Made by a program: the position numbers and the translations under genes
The notes under the pieces: model-generated
The model's database searches: none
Seen by the model: only the letters and a program-made list of their open reading frames with translations
What the model was told of the DNA's origin: nothing
Origin: Acidobacteriota bacterium
GTDB lineage: Bacteria; Acidobacteriota; Blastocatellia; RBC074
NCBI GenBank assembly: GCA_016789605.1
Contig: JAEUQO010000062.1
Coordinates: 1-47,591 of the forward strand
Reading direction: 5' to 3'
DNA length: 47,591 nucleotides
Part shown: positions 19,600 through 29,228 of the stretch, piece by piece
How the letters are laid out: each line of letters opens with the position of its first letter
Numbering within the stretch: position 1 is the first letter of the stretch

Positions 19600-20733
19600 T
19601 CAATTTGTTCTGCCTGTCTGGGGATAACCCGTTACTGACCAATCCGGGCCGTGTTGTGCGATTTCCAGGGTTTGCAATTCCAGCGCTTCGCTGAGGCGTG
19701 CACTGCCTTCACCGGCAAGCACAGGCACAGCGTCGCGGCCTCCGATCAACTTCGGCGCGAAGAAAAATGTCACCTTATCGAGCAATCGTTGCGCGACAAA
19801 GCTGCTGGCGACCTCTGCGCCGCCTTCGACAATCAAACTGCTGATTTGCCGTTTTCCCAGTTCGGTCAGCACGTCAGGCAAATTCAATCGTCCTTCGGTT
19901 GCGCGAACAGGAATGACTTCGACATCACATTGTTCCAGGGCTGCGCGTTTGGCTTGCCAGGTTGCGGGCGAAACTTGCTGTTGTGCGGTAAACACCAGCA
20001 AGGGGGCTTCGTGAGCGGTTTGCACCAGCTTGGCTGTCAGAGGTAGCCGCAAGTTGGAATCAAGGACGACGCGCGCCAACGGTTGGCGACGGGGTTTTTG
20101 CGTGCGATCAGTCAGCCGGGGATCGTCAGCCAGCGCTGTTCCAACGCCAACCAGAATGGCATCGTATTCGTGCCGCAAGTTCTGTGATGCTTGCCGCGCA
20201 GCTTCGCCGGTGATCCAGCGCGCATCACCGGTGCGTGTCGCGATGCGCCCGTCCAGCGAGCAAGCGGCTTTCCAATGCACAAACGGTAACCCCGTAGTGA
20301 TGAACTTGACGAACTTTTCATTGAGGCGCAACGCGGCTTGTTCTTCCACGCCGGTGATGACTTCGAGGCCTGCGGCGCGCAGTTGTGTGAATCCCTGACC
20401 GCTGACGCGCGGATTCGGGTCCATCATCGAAACGACAACACGCCGCACGCCGGCTTCGATCAACGCTTGCGCACACGGCGGCGTTCGCTTGCCTGCGCCT
20501 TGATACGAACACGGTTCCAGGTTGACGTAAAGAGTTGCTCCGCGAGCCTGTTCGCCTGCTTCTTCCAGCGCCCAAACTTCGGCGTGTTTCAACTCGTCGT
20601 AGCGGTGATAACCGCGCCCCACAATAACGCCGTCTTTAACCACCAGCGAACCGACCAGCGGGTTGGGGCTGACCAGTCCCGTGCCTTGTGCTGCGAGTTG
20701 AAGCGTTTGCTGAATGTAATCCTGATCGTTCAT
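19600..20733 (-). CDS. ribD: Bifunctional riboflavin biosynthesis deaminase/reductase
   Basis: RibD carries out the second and third steps of riboflavin synthesis: deamination, then NADPH reduction of the pyrimidine sugar. The N-terminal zinc deaminase domain (about 1-145) has HAE (His50, Glu52) and PC-x11-C (Cys75, Cys87), with the usual SPNPLVG loop. The reductase domain (about 150-370) has [12 protein letters not shown], the RVVLDSNLR strand and the ATPxIEGG-like VEGGAEV loop. The length of 377 aa is normal. ATG 20733 is preferred over TTG 20751; no strong ribosome-binding site is seen for either. It is separated from the other rib genes. I do not see an FMN riboswitch upstream. Confidence 0.95.
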   Translation of the reverse strand: MNDQDYIQQTLQLAAQGTGLVSPNPLVGSLVVKDGVIVGRGYHRYDELKHAEVWALEEAGEQARGATLYVNLEPCSYQGAGKRTPPCAQALIEAGVRRVVVSMMDPNPRVSGQGFTQLRAAGLEVITGVEEQAALRLNEKFVKFITTGLPFVHWKAACSLDGRIATRTGDARWITGEAARQASQNLRHEYDAILVGVGTALADDPRLTDRTQKPRRQPLARVVLDSNLRLPLTAKLVQTAHEAPLLVFTAQQQVSPATWQAKRAALEQCDVEVIPVRATEGRLNLPDVLTELGKRQISSLIVEGGAEVASSFVAQRLLDKVTFFFAPKLIGGRDAVPVLAGEGSARLSEALELQTLEIAQHGPDWSVTGYPQTGRTN

Positions 20734-20740
20734 AGGAAAA

Positions 20741-20816
20741 TCAAAAGGCAAAATTCAAAAAGCCACGATCCGTTGACACAACACTTTCGGCTCGTCACTT
20801 GAATTTTGCCTTTTGA
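20741..20816. repeat. 18-bp inverted repeat between ftsY and ribD
   Basis: A perfect 18-bp inverted repeat (20741-20758 with 20799-20816, 40-nt loop) made of A/G-rich units such as CAAAAGGCAAAA. It fills the gap between the ftsY stop and the ribD start. It could act as an attenuator or be a member of a dispersed intergenic repeat family. Similar simple G-C-A-A-A-A-rich units occur near 39480-39590. Confidence 0.6.
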
Positions 20817-20824
20817 CTTTTGCC

Positions 20825-22132
20825 TTACTCGAATAAGCCGTCCACATACGCGCGCGCATCAAAGACGACCAGATCATCGGCCTTTTCGCCGATGCCGCAA
20901 TATCGAATCGGCAGATTCAGTTCTTTGGCAATGGCGACGGCAATGCCGCCTTTGGCCGTGCCGTCCAGTTTGGTCAACACCAAACCCGTAACGTCCGCCG
21001 CTTTGGTGAATTCACGCGCCTGGCTTAGTCCGTTTTGGCCAGTGACTGCATCCACCACCAACAAAGTTTCGTGGGGGGCACTGGGGACTTCGCGGCTGGC
21101 GATGCGCTTCATCTTTTCCAGCTCGGCCATCAGATTCGATTTGTTGTGCAAACGTCCTGCCGTGTCCACGATCAACACATCGGCGTTGCGGGCTTTGGCC
21201 GCCTTGAGCGAATCGAACAGCACGGCTGCCGGGTCGGTGCCTTGTTTTTGCTGGATCAACTGCACGCCTGCGCGTTCAGCCCAGATTGCCAACTGATCCG
21301 AAGCGGCGGCGCGAAACGTGTCTGCGGCGCAAATCAACACTTCGTTGCCTTCGGCCTTGATGCGCTGTGCCAGTTTGCCGATGGTGGTGGTTTTGCCCAC
21401 GCCGTTTACGCCCACGACCATCATCACATAAGGGCGCACATCGTCAGGTACATAGGTTTCAGAATTCACGCCGTGTGCACGCGCGGCATTTTCCAGAATG
21501 TCGAGCAGGTGCTGTTTGATGACGCGCTTGAGTTCGTCAACGTCTTTCAGGCTCTGACGATCCACCTGTTGGCGCACATCTTCGATGATGGACATCGTGG
21601 TTTGTACACCGATGTCAGCACGGATCAACGCCTCTTCCAATTCTTCCAGCGTCTCGGCGTCAATCTGCTTTTTGCCTTTGACGACATCTTCCAGACGCGC
21701 CGCGATGTTTTCGCGCGTGGCTGAAACGGCCTTGCGGAAGCGTTTCAGGAAGCCTTCTTCATCGGATTCCTGCGGTTCAGGTGGGGCGACGGGTTTTTCG
21801 ACTACGGGCGCAACAGGTTTGCTTGCTACCGGAGTCGGCGGCGTCATCGCTGGCACGTGTGCAGGCGCAGGCGGAGCCACTGGCGCTGCGGTTTCAGGTC
21901 GCGGCAATGGTTGTGCGGGTTGCACCGGCGCTTCGGCGCGAATCGGGGCAGGGCTTTCGATTGTTGCCACAACAGCCGGAGCCGGAGCCGGAGCCGGTTT
22001 GACGGGGGCTGCTGGCGGTTCCGGTTTGGGTTCTGGTTCGGTAACCGGTGCGGAGGCGACCGGTTCATCTGGCGTGTTCAATCCTAGCGAAATGAAATCG
22101 CCACCACTCTTACGTTTCCAAAAAAGTCCCAT
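20825..22132 (-). CDS. ftsY: Signal recognition particle receptor FtsY
   Basis: This GTPase docks SRP-ribosome complexes at the membrane. From about residue 130 it has the NG domain: N-domain helices, then [10 protein letters not shown] (G1), DTFRAAA, DTAGR (G3) and TKLDG (G4), ending with the usual [13 protein letters not shown] and [10 protein letters not shown]. Before it lies a 125-residue Pro/Ala/Glu-rich low-complexity region, starting MGLFWKRK with a basic/aromatic membrane-binding end. The A-domain is variable in all FtsY proteins, so this is not odd in itself. Total length 435 aa. It begins 38 nt after the MFS gene stop. Confidence 0.97.
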   Translation of the reverse strand: MGLFWKRKSGGDFISLGLNTPDEPVASAPVTEPEPKPEPPAAPVKPAPAPAPAVVATIESPAPIRAEAPVQPAQPLPRPETAAPVAPPAPAHVPAMTPPTPVASKPVAPVVEKPVAPPEPQESDEEGFLKRFRKAVSATRENIAARLEDVVKGKKQIDAETLEELEEALIRADIGVQTTMSIIEDVRQQVDRQSLKDVDELKRVIKQHLLDILENAARAHGVNSETYVPDDVRPYVMMVVGVNGVGKTTTIGKLAQRIKAEGNEVLICAADTFRAAASDQLAIWAERAGVQLIQQKQGTDPAAVLFDSLKAAKARNADVLIVDTAGRLHNKSNLMAELEKMKRIASREVPSAPHETLLVVDAVTGQNGLSQAREFTKAADVTGLVLTKLDGTAKGGIAVAIAKELNLPIRYCGIGEKADDLVVFDARAYVDGLFE

Positions 22133-22170
22133 AACTAAAATTCAATCTCGAATGCGTAAACTGGAATCTA

Positions 22171-23382
22171 TCAATCGCCGGTTGCCATTGCCGTGCGTAC
22201 GCTGTTGCGCGCGACCAATTCGTCTTTCGGATACAGCCACAACAGCGTGGCTGAAATCAGCGGAAGCAATGACAATAACGATAACGCTTGAAAGTAACCA
22301 AAATGTTCGCTCAGCACGCCAGCCAACGGAGTCAACAACGCGCCTGCTCCCCAGGCAAATCCCATCATCAAGGCTGATACCGTGCTAGCGCCGCCGGGCA
22401 CCAGACGTTGCGCCATCACGACGCTGATCGGAATCGGCAGGTTCAGAACTGTGCCGCCCGCCAGCAGCAGAATGTAACTCGGCATGCCGGACAGCGAAAA
22501 CGCCGCCAGTAACAGCGGAGTCGCCAGCAGCATCGCAACCAGCGAAACTCTGCGCGCGCCCAAACGATCAGCCAGCGCACCGCCAAAAAAGCCGCCCACG
22601 CCCCCGAAGAAGAGAAATCCCGCCAGCACATAGCTGCGTTCGACTTCGGTCAGGCCGCTGGTTTTCAGCGCGAAGGGCAAATACGTTTGCACGCTGACAG
22701 ACACGGCGGAACGCAACACCACGGCAAAATACAACAGCGTGAGCGGTCCCAGGGCGGCGCGCAAGGCATCGGGCAGCGAAGGCGCGTCGCTGGCTTTTTC
22801 TCGTTTTTCCAGCGACGGGCAAAACCGCAACATCAGCACCCACATCGCCACGCCCCAGACCATCGTGTACCAGCTTCGTTCCAAACCGAACACGCTGATG
22901 GCCGCCGCAATCAAAACCGGCCCCAAGGCATAGCCGACCGTCCCGGTTGAAGAGAATACTGACATCACCAGGCCTTGGTGTTTGCCGCCGCCCGCCTGAT
23001 CGTCATTTGATGCCGCCCGCGAAACCAACGCCGCGCCTTGCGGATGGAACATGCCAACGCCAATGCCGCCCAGGATCACGAAGACCATCAGCATCGGCAG
23101 GCTGCTGGCGGTGCCTAGCAGCGACAAAAATACCGCCGCGATCAACGGACCAAACACAGCCATCGAGCGTTTCAGATATCGGTCAGAAATGATGCCGTAA
23201 ACCGGTTGCATCAGCGAAGACGCAATCGTCAGCGTCGGCGGAATCAAGCCGACTTGTGCCGCCGTCAAATGCAATTTGGTGGTTAGCAACGGCAACAACT
23301 GAAAAATGAAGCTCGAATATGAATCCATCACAAAATGTGCGGCAGACAACAATGTGATGGTCAGTTTGTTTTGTCTGTTCAT
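22171..23382 (-). CDS. MFS transporter, fosmidomycin-resistance-like
   Basis: A 403-aa inner-membrane protein with 12 hydrophobic segments. The N-terminal [18 protein letters not shown], the [10 protein letters not shown] loop between helices 2 and 3, and the GVGMFHPQG motif are characteristic of Fsr-like efflux proteins. Proton-driven export of a drug or metabolite is expected; the substrate is unknown. The ATG at 23382 overlaps the stop of the upstream peptidase gene as ATGA, so they are translationally coupled. The longer frame to 23478 is not used. Confidence 0.88.
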   Translation of the reverse strand: MNRQNKLTITLLSAAHFVMDSYSSFIFQLLPLLTTKLHLTAAQVGLIPPTLTIASSLMQPVYGIISDRYLKRSMAVFGPLIAAVFLSLLGTASSLPMLMVFVILGGIGVGMFHPQGAALVSRAASNDDQAGGGKHQGLVMSVFSSTGTVGYALGPVLIAAAISVFGLERSWYTMVWGVAMWVLMLRFCPSLEKREKASDAPSLPDALRAALGPLTLLYFAVVLRSAVSVSVQTYLPFALKTSGLTEVERSYVLAGFLFFGGVGGFFGGALADRLGARRVSLVAMLLATPLLLAAFSLSGMPSYILLLAGGTVLNLPIPISVVMAQRLVPGGASTVSALMMGFAWGAGALLTPLAGVLSEHFGYFQALSLLSLLPLISATLLWLYPKDELVARNSVRTAMATGD

Positions 23383-24170
23383 CGGGGTGCGGTTCGAAAG
23401 TGGTCGCTGGCTATGACAAACCAGCGGAAAATCGCCTGTGAAAACCGATCGCGTTCCCAACCGATTTCGGGGTGCCATTGCACGCCCAGCACGGTGCGAT
23501 CCGGGCGCGGGTCTGTCACAGCTTCGATCATACCATCGGTGGCGCGCGCGATAACGCGCAAATGCCGTCCGAGTTTTTTGATGGTTTGATGATGACTGCT
23601 GTTGACGCGCGCGTGCGATGCGCCAGCCAATTGCGCCAGCAAGGATTCGCTTTCGATTTCGATGCCGTGCGAAGGGCGCTGCACCGGTCGGCCCTGTTCG
23701 TGTTTGATCGGATTGGCGATTTGCGCTTCGATGTCCTGATACAACGAACCGCCGCGCGCCACATTCAACGATTGCATGCCAAAACAGATGGCCAGCACCG
23801 GCAATGAACGCCGCTCTGCGATTTCCAACAACAACAAATCGGTTTCGTCTCGTTCGGGAATGACCGAGCCGAGTTTCGGGTGCGGTTCTTCGCCGTAATA
23901 GGCCGGATCGAGGTCGCTGTTACTGCCCGAAAGCAACAATCCGTGCAATTGATCAGCCAGCGGCGTCAAATATTCGCGTTGGGGAATGAGCGGCAGATAG
24001 ACGGGCAATCCGCCCGCCGCAACGACGGCTTCGGCGTAATACCGTCTCAGGTAGAACGCATCGTGTTCGTCCAGCCGCGTGGGAATGCCAATCAGCGGTT
24101 TGCCAATCGGCGGTTGAGAAACTGCGTTGACAGAGGAAGCCACGTAGGATTTGCGTACTCCTGATTGCAA
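23379..24170 (-). CDS. Gamma-glutamyl-GABA hydrolase-like peptidase C26
   Basis: A 263-aa class I glutamine-amidotransferase-fold hydrolase, similar to PuuD and to folylpolyglutamate hydrolases, which remove gamma-linked glutamate. The triad is visible: Cys129 (AICFGMQ, in place of the common CRGxQ), His233 and Glu235 (VQWHPE). The [13 protein letters not shown] loop is also typical. Start is uncertain: the TTG at 24170 lacks a clear ribosome-binding site, and the domain proper begins near residue 24 (KPLIGIPT). Upstream of the coupled MFS gene and 44 nt after the YdjC gene; a pathway in gamma-glutamyl compound turnover and export is a guess. Confidence 0.85.
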   Translation of the reverse strand: MQSGVRKSYVASSVNAVSQPPIGKPLIGIPTRLDEHDAFYLRRYYAEAVVAAGGLPVYLPLIPQREYLTPLADQLHGLLLSGSNSDLDPAYYGEEPHPKLGSVIPERDETDLLLLEIAERRSLPVLAICFGMQSLNVARGGSLYQDIEAQIANPIKHEQGRPVQRPSHGIEIESESLLAQLAGASHARVNSSHHQTIKKLGRHLRVIARATDGMIEAVTDPRPDRTVLGVQWHPEIGWERDRFSQAIFRWFVIASDHFRTAPR

Positions 24171-24214
24171 AGTGAGTCAGTAAATCGAGAGTGTAAGCGG
24201 CGTCAGAGGGCTTG

Positions 24215-25096
24215 TCAAAGATGGCCTTCGACGGCCCGGGAAGGTGTCGCCAGTTGCCCGAAATGGCGCAACTGCACCTGATGTTGACGCACCGCCGCAA
24301 TCACCGCCGGATCGGTCAGGCATTGCAGTTCCACCTGCCGCGACGCGCGCAGCCGCGTCTGGCTGCCGCCAAGCGCCTGATCGTCATAACCCGGATGACA
24401 CATCAATTCGGTGCTGCCTGCGGGCAAATGCGCCAGCTTGTCTAACAACCAGGCTTGCGTCCAAAACCCGGTTTCGGCGACGCCGAGAAAGTGATCGGTC
24501 GAATGCAGACCAACGGCGTCCAGTTTCGGCGCATTGAATTGGCTGAGCCGCGCCAAGGCCAGCGCCACCGACGCCTGTTTCAGTTGTTTGGGCGAGTTGA
24601 AGGTCAGGCGCGGGCGTTCACGCGTCAGGCGAATAGCGCGAATGCCGTATTCGCTGGCGAGTTCGGCCACCATGCCAAACACCGGTGGCAGCAAATGCGC
24701 ATGTTTGTGGCTGTCTATGTGCGTCAATGAGATTCCCGCCGCGCGGGCTTTTTCAATTTGTGCGCGCAATTCCGTGCCGATTTCACGTTTGACCAGCTGA
24801 CCCGTTAGCGCCCGCTTGGCCAAGGCTGTGGTTGTGCCCAAAAACTCGCCTTGTTCATTGAGCAGGCTGCGCACCAGAGCCGGATCGGCAACCGGGCGTC
24901 CTTGGGTGATGTTGAAATGCAGTCCGACTCCCAGCGCGGGCAACGAGTGGGCAAGGCCCACTGCATCTGCAAACGCAGGCATGTTTGCCATCAGCGTTGC
25001 GCTGGTCAGCAAACCGGTTTGGTGGGCTTCGCGAATGGCGCGATTGACGCCTTCGGTCAGGCCGAAATCATCTGCATTGACGATCAAATATTTCAT
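24215..25096 (-). CDS. YdjC/ChbG family carbohydrate deacetylase
   Basis: A 293-aa protein of the YdjC family, metal-dependent deacetylases of N-acetyl sugars such as chitooligosaccharides (ChbG) or hopanoid lipids (HpnK). The metal site is clear: NADDFG (Asp9, Asp10), GLHFNIT with His, and HIDSHKHAH. The start is ATG 25096, where MKYLIVNADDF begins the fold; the open frame runs 25 codons further with no similarity. There is no good Shine-Dalgarno. It is the first gene of the minus-strand run. Confidence 0.88.
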   Translation of the reverse strand: MKYLIVNADDFGLTEGVNRAIREAHQTGLLTSATLMANMPAFADAVGLAHSLPALGVGLHFNITQGRPVADPALVRSLLNEQGEFLGTTTALAKRALTGQLVKREIGTELRAQIEKARAAGISLTHIDSHKHAHLLPPVFGMVAELASEYGIRAIRLTRERPRLTFNSPKQLKQASVALALARLSQFNAPKLDAVGLHSTDHFLGVAETGFWTQAWLLDKLAHLPAGSTELMCHPGYDDQALGGSQTRLRASRQVELQCLTDPAVIAAVRQHQVQLRHFGQLATPSRAVEGHL

Positions 25097-25395
25097 AAGA
25101 AGCGGCACGTGCGCCGCATTTGATCGTAGGCGGTAACTCCTTGTTTTCCAAGTCTCTTGCGGAAAAGCCATATGGCTTTACTGCTCCGGGTTGCGCGCCG
25201 CTTAGCGTCGGCTTTGGTTTTTGTGCTAGACTGCGCGCCGTTTGTCAGTGCGTGGTAAGAAAAGTGATCGCAAGTGAGACCAGATCGGCTTTGCAATTGT
25301 AACGTTCAATCAGTCCGTCCTCATTCGTTTCAGATGGCCAATGCGGCCACCGGAATGCTTTGTCAGGACGGCTTTTCAATTTAGGAATTCGTGGG

Positions 25396-27063
25396 ATGAA
25401 TCTTGTCAGAAAAACTTCCAGACTCGCCGGCTTTGTTTGTGGGTGTTGGTTGCTTTTAGGGAGCCTGGCGACTGCTTTGGCAGGCGATACAGTGATCGTC
25501 ATGCCGTTTGAAAATCGTTCGCAGATGGCGCAATACAACTGGGTGCGCGAAAGCTTTGCGCTGTTGATCAACGACATTCTCGACGTGCCGGGCCTGGTTA
25601 TCATCAGCGCCGAAGAGCGGCAACAAGCGTTTGAAAAAATGCGCTTGAATCCGAGCGATTTGTTGACGCGCGCCGCGATGATTCGCGTGGCCGAAGCGGC
25701 AAACGCAAACCTGGCTGTGATTGGCGAATATGACATCGGCGGCGACAAAGATCATGTCACCGTCGCCGTCACCGCACGTTTGATCGAAACGCAAGCCGGG
25801 CGCTTGATTGGCAACAAGGTGTTCAATTTCAGCGGGCCGTTGGCTGACCTGCAACGCATTCAAGGGCAGATTGCCTGGCACATCGTTTACGAACGCAATC
25901 CTTCTTTGCCCTATACCAAAGACCAATTTATCAATCGGGCCACATTGGCGCCGCCGCGCGCGTACGAAAGCTTTGTCAAAGCCGTGCAAACCCGCGATCA
26001 GGAATTGCGCGAATCGTTCTTGCGCCGGGCTTTGCAGGAATATGAGAGCGCTGGGCAGCCGGGCCGTTATGCTGCTGCCATTTATGAACTTGGCTTGTCG
26101 CATTATCGTCAGGCAGATTTCGAAGAAGCTGCCAAACAATTGAAAGTGCTGGGGAAAGACGATTTGCACTTTACCGATGGATTGTTCTATCTGAATTTGG
26201 CCGCGCACAAGTCTGGCAATTTCACTGACGCCGCAGCGGCGGGCGAACAGTTGGTCGAAATCGCTCCCTTGCTTGAAGTGCTCAACAACGCGGGGGCTTC
26301 GGCTGGGGCGAAAGGCGATTTGACGAAAGCCTTGCCCTGGTTGCAACGGGCGGTTGCCAACAAACCGAACGATGCCGCTTATCGTTTCAACTATGGCTAT
26401 GCGCTGTGGCGCAATCAAAACTGGGAAGAGGCTGCCCAGCAATTGCGCGCCGCCCTCAAAATCAATCCACGCGACGGCGAAGCCTATTTCATCCTGGCGA
26501 AAGCGCTTGCGTCTGCCGGCAAAGCCGAAGACGCCGCGCAAGCCGACAACGAAGCCAAACGAACGTTGACGACCTATGCCAAATGGGCCGTTGCGCCAGA
26601 CAAGGTGCCGCAGCTTTGGCGACTAAAAGAAGAATTGCCTGCGGGCGCGTTCGCGAAATTCAATCGGCAAGCTGCGCCCAATCGTCCTTCGGCGCAGCAA
26701 ATTACCCAACGCCAGCAATTGGATCGTGCGCGGCAGTTGCTGTTGACCAATAACGCCAACAACGACGCCGAGGCTTTGCAGGAATTGCAGCAGGTGTTGG
26801 CCGTTGATGGCACCAACGCCGAAGCGCATTATCTGCGCGCGGTCGTTCTTCAACGCCGCAACCAAACGGAGAGCGCCCTGAGCGCTCTCCAGGCGGCGGT
26901 TTCGTGGAATCCGCGTATGCTGGAAGCGCATATCGCTCTCGGACGCGTGTATCTGTCACGTGGTGACCGGGCGTTGGCGCTGGCGCATTGCAAACAGGCG
27001 CTGGAACTCGATCCGGCCAACCGCGAAGCCATCGCGCTCAAACAGCAAATCGAAAATCGCTAA
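25396..27063 (+). CDS. Exported TPR protein with N-terminal TolB/FlgO-like domain
   Basis: A 555-aa protein with a signal peptide (about residues 5-29). The first domain (about 30-170) starts VIVMPFENRSQ and looks like the FlgO/TolB-N-type domain found before TPR arrays. Tandem tetratricopeptide repeats follow, with at least three clear units between residues 220 and 400 (YELGLSHYRQ, YRFNYGYALW, YFILAKALAS) and two more near 460-555. It is probably a periplasmic or outer-membrane scaffold. It lies 219 nt upstream of the TonB-like gene on the same strand. Start ATG 25396 has AGGA upstream; a TTG at 25360 is less likely. Confidence 0.8.
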   Translation: MNLVRKTSRLAGFVCGCWLLLGSLATALAGDTVIVMPFENRSQMAQYNWVRESFALLINDILDVPGLVIISAEERQQAFEKMRLNPSDLLTRAAMIRVAEAANANLAVIGEYDIGGDKDHVTVAVTARLIETQAGRLIGNKVFNFSGPLADLQRIQGQIAWHIVYERNPSLPYTKDQFINRATLAPPRAYESFVKAVQTRDQELRESFLRRALQEYESAGQPGRYAAAIYELGLSHYRQADFEEAAKQLKVLGKDDLHFTDGLFYLNLAAHKSGNFTDAAAAGEQLVEIAPLLEVLNNAGASAGAKGDLTKALPWLQRAVANKPNDAAYRFNYGYALWRNQNWEEAAQQLRAALKINPRDGEAYFILAKALASAGKAEDAAQADNEAKRTLTTYAKWAVAPDKVPQLWRLKEELPAGAFAKFNRQAAPNRPSAQQITQRQQLDRARQLLLTNNANNDAEALQELQQVLAVDGTNAEAHYLRAVVLQRRNQTESALSALQAAVSWNPRMLEAHIALGRVYLSRGDRALALAHCKQALELDPANREAIALKQQIENR

Positions 27064-27282
27064 GCGTCCGCATTCTCTTTCGTCCCACCTTCTGCCTGCG
27101 CGGTTTTCCCGCACCCTGCAATCTCCTATAATCCGTATCGTTCATGTGTCTGTGTTCGCACACAGTGGCTGGAAAAGAATCTCTGGCGCTGGCAAACGTG
27201 AATGCGCAACGTCGTATCTAATGCTGGCGGTTTGGCCTGAGAGTTTGGCCAGTGGTGAACAAACATTGAGCGGAAAATAGCT

Positions 27283-28317
27283 ATGATTTCGTTGATCAAA
27301 CATCCAAGTCGTAAACGCGGAGTGCTGCTGGCGCTGGGATTTTCGCTGGTTGTGCATGCGCTGGGCGTGCTTTTCGTCCGGTACACGCCGATTTTGGAAA
27401 TGGCGATGCGGTTTGGCGAACTGGAATACGTTGAAGAAGATTACGACCGTGGCATTCTGATTACTTTCACGAAAAAGCTCAGTTACCCCTCGGGCTATCA
27501 GGGCTTTCGCCCGCCGGACAAAACGGCTTCGCTCGCTGAGCTGAAAAAAGAAGAAGAGCGTCGCAAACGCCGCGATGCTGAGCGCCGCAAACGTGAAGAA
27601 GCAGAGCGGCTGGCGCGTGAACGCGAAGAGCAGGAAGCGGCGGCCAAATTGGCGGCAGAAGAAAAAGCCAAGGCAGAACAACTTGCGCAAGCAAGCCCGA
27701 CGCCGACGCCGCGCCCTGACGGATACGGCAGCTTCGGCAAAATCAACACTGCGCCGATCAAAGATCAGGTTCAGCGTCTGTATGACGCAAAAAAAGAAGG
27801 CAAGCTGGCGTTGCCTGAAGGTCGTCTGAAAGTCGGTGTCACCGGCAAAGTGAACGCTGACGGAACGTTGGCTGATTATCGCGTGCACGTTTCGTCTGGC
27901 ATTGACGAAATTGACCAGGCGGCAATGGCGATTCTGGCGGCTGTCAGCGCAAGCCGGGCGTTGGGGCCGTTGCACCAACTGAATTCGCTGACGATGGTGC
28001 TGGACATTGACCAATTGGCGCAACTGACGGTTGTGGGAACGGCAAATACCGAAACCGACGCGGTGAATATCTCAAACCTGGCCCAGGCTGCGTTGTTGAT
28101 CGCCCGGATCAAAAAAGGCAGCGATCAGGCCGCGATGCTGATGCTGAACAATCTGAAAGTGACGCGCAACGGTTCCAGCATTCAGGCTGTGATCAGCATG
28201 CCGCGTCAGACGGCGACCGATGCGCTGGCCAAAACGATGGACAAAGGGCCGGCTGCTGCGCCGGTGCCGCAAAATGAATTCTTCCTCTTAAGCCAAGAGC
28301 GGGCCGGAATCGAATGA
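27283..28317 (+). CDS. TonB/TolA-like energy-transducing membrane protein
   Basis: A 344-aa protein in TonB/TolA layout: short cytoplasmic N-terminus, one membrane helix (about residues 12-33), a long charged coiled coil (84-135, rich in Lys/Glu/Arg/Ala, such as ERRKRRDAERRKREEAERL), a Thr/Pro linker, and a C-terminal domain from about 155. The KVGVTGKVNADGTLADY strand pair resembles a TonB_C core, but the long tail after it (about 230-344) is less typical. It should link inner-membrane energy to an outer-membrane partner. No ExbB/ExbD is nearby. A terminator overlaps its last codons. Confidence 0.75.
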   Translation: MISLIKHPSRKRGVLLALGFSLVVHALGVLFVRYTPILEMAMRFGELEYVEEDYDRGILITFTKKLSYPSGYQGFRPPDKTASLAELKKEEERRKRRDAERRKREEAERLAREREEQEAAAKLAAEEKAKAEQLAQASPTPTPRPDGYGSFGKINTAPIKDQVQRLYDAKKEGKLALPEGRLKVGVTGKVNADGTLADYRVHVSSGIDEIDQAAMAILAAVSASRALGPLHQLNSLTMVLDIDQLAQLTVVGTANTETDAVNISNLAQAALLIARIKKGSDQAAMLMLNNLKVTRNGSSIQAVISMPRQTATDALAKTMDKGPAAAPVPQNEFFLLSQERAGIE

Positions 28318-28343
28318 TCCGCCCGCTCTTGGCTTGCTGTTTT
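28290..28343 (+). terminator. Terminator overlapping the 3' end of the TonB-like gene
   Basis: A perfect 14-bp stem (28290-28303 with 28322-28335, 18-nt loop) followed by GCTGTTTTG. The first arm is inside the last ten codons of the TonB-like gene. Confidence 0.8.
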
Positions 28344-28363
28344 GTTGTGATGGAAACCCTCGC

Positions 28364-29128
28364 CTAACGTTCCTCAGCCGGAAAGTGATTCCCGATAAAC
28401 AAATCGTACACGAATGATCCCAACGGTCCGCCGATCAGCGGACCGACAATCGGCACCCAGAAATAAAAATTGTTGGCGGTGAACACCTGACCGCCCCAGC
28501 CCGCCAGAGCGGTAAAGAGCCGGGGGCCGAAATCACGCGCCGGATTGATCGCGTATCCTGCGTTCAGGCCAAACGCCATGCCGATCACCATCACCAGAAA
28601 CCCGACGGCGAGTGGGCCGATATTGCCGGTTTGATGATTGCGTGTATCGCCGATGCCGCGAATGACCAGAAGCAACAACGCTGTGCCGACAATCTGGTCA
28701 ATCAGGCCGCCGAGGTGCGACAGATGATTGGCCGGATAGGTGGCAAAAATGCCTGCGGTTTCCATCGTGCGCGTGCCGCCGTCAAACGCATTGAAGGCTT
28801 CGCGGTAGGTCAAAAACGCCAGCGCTGCGCCGCCGAACGCACCGGCAATTTGTGCCAGAAAGTACGGCACGACTTTGGCCCAGGGAAGGTCGCCGCGAAC
28901 GGCCAGCGCCATCGTGACGGCGGGATTCAGGTGTGCGCCGGTAACTCCGCCCGCAACGTAAATGCCCATCGTCACGGCAAAGCCCCAGGCCAGATTGATC
29001 GAAAGATACGTGCCGTTTTGCTGTTTACTCAAAACGACCTGCGCCACAACGCCAGCGCCGAATGCAATCAGGACAAGTGTGCCCAGAAATTCGGCCAGCA
29101 ATTCACGCTTCAGATTCTGTAGAGTCAT
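28364..29128 (-). CDS. Aquaglyceroporin (MIP family)
   Basis: A 254-aa channel with six membrane helices and two NPA half-helices: HLNPAVT (Asn68) and INPARDFGPR (Asn195). The Asp after the second NPAR (Asp199) is the mark of glycerol-conducting GlpF-type members rather than water-only AqpZ. ATG 29128 begins MTLQNLKRELLAEFLGT, which fits the family; an upstream ATG at 29191 adds 21 residues without similarity. Neither start has a clear ribosome-binding site. No glpK or glpD is adjacent. Confidence 0.92.
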   Translation of the reverse strand: MTLQNLKRELLAEFLGTLVLIAFGAGVVAQVVLSKQQNGTYLSINLAWGFAVTMGIYVAGGVTGAHLNPAVTMALAVRGDLPWAKVVPYFLAQIAGAFGGAALAFLTYREAFNAFDGGTRTMETAGIFATYPANHLSHLGGLIDQIVGTALLLLVIRGIGDTRNHQTGNIGPLAVGFLVMVIGMAFGLNAGYAINPARDFGPRLFTALAGWGGQVFTANNFYFWVPIVGPLIGGPLGSFVYDLFIGNHFPAEER

Positions 29129-29228
29129 AAGTTGTTGGGTAGCGGTAGGCTTAGTGATGAACTGCTTGAGTTGAAAGAATGCGTGTCGCATCGCGTAAAC
29201 AGCGCGCGCGGCGACACGCGCGAATCCA

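Noticed and set aside
20734..20824. FMN riboswitch upstream of ribD
   Set aside because: The gap is filled by an A/G-rich palindrome and none of the conserved FMN aptamer segments is visible.
25456..26541. 361-codon minus-strand open frame opposite the TPR gene
   Set aside because: The TPR frame has repeats and a signal peptide; the opposite frame has none.
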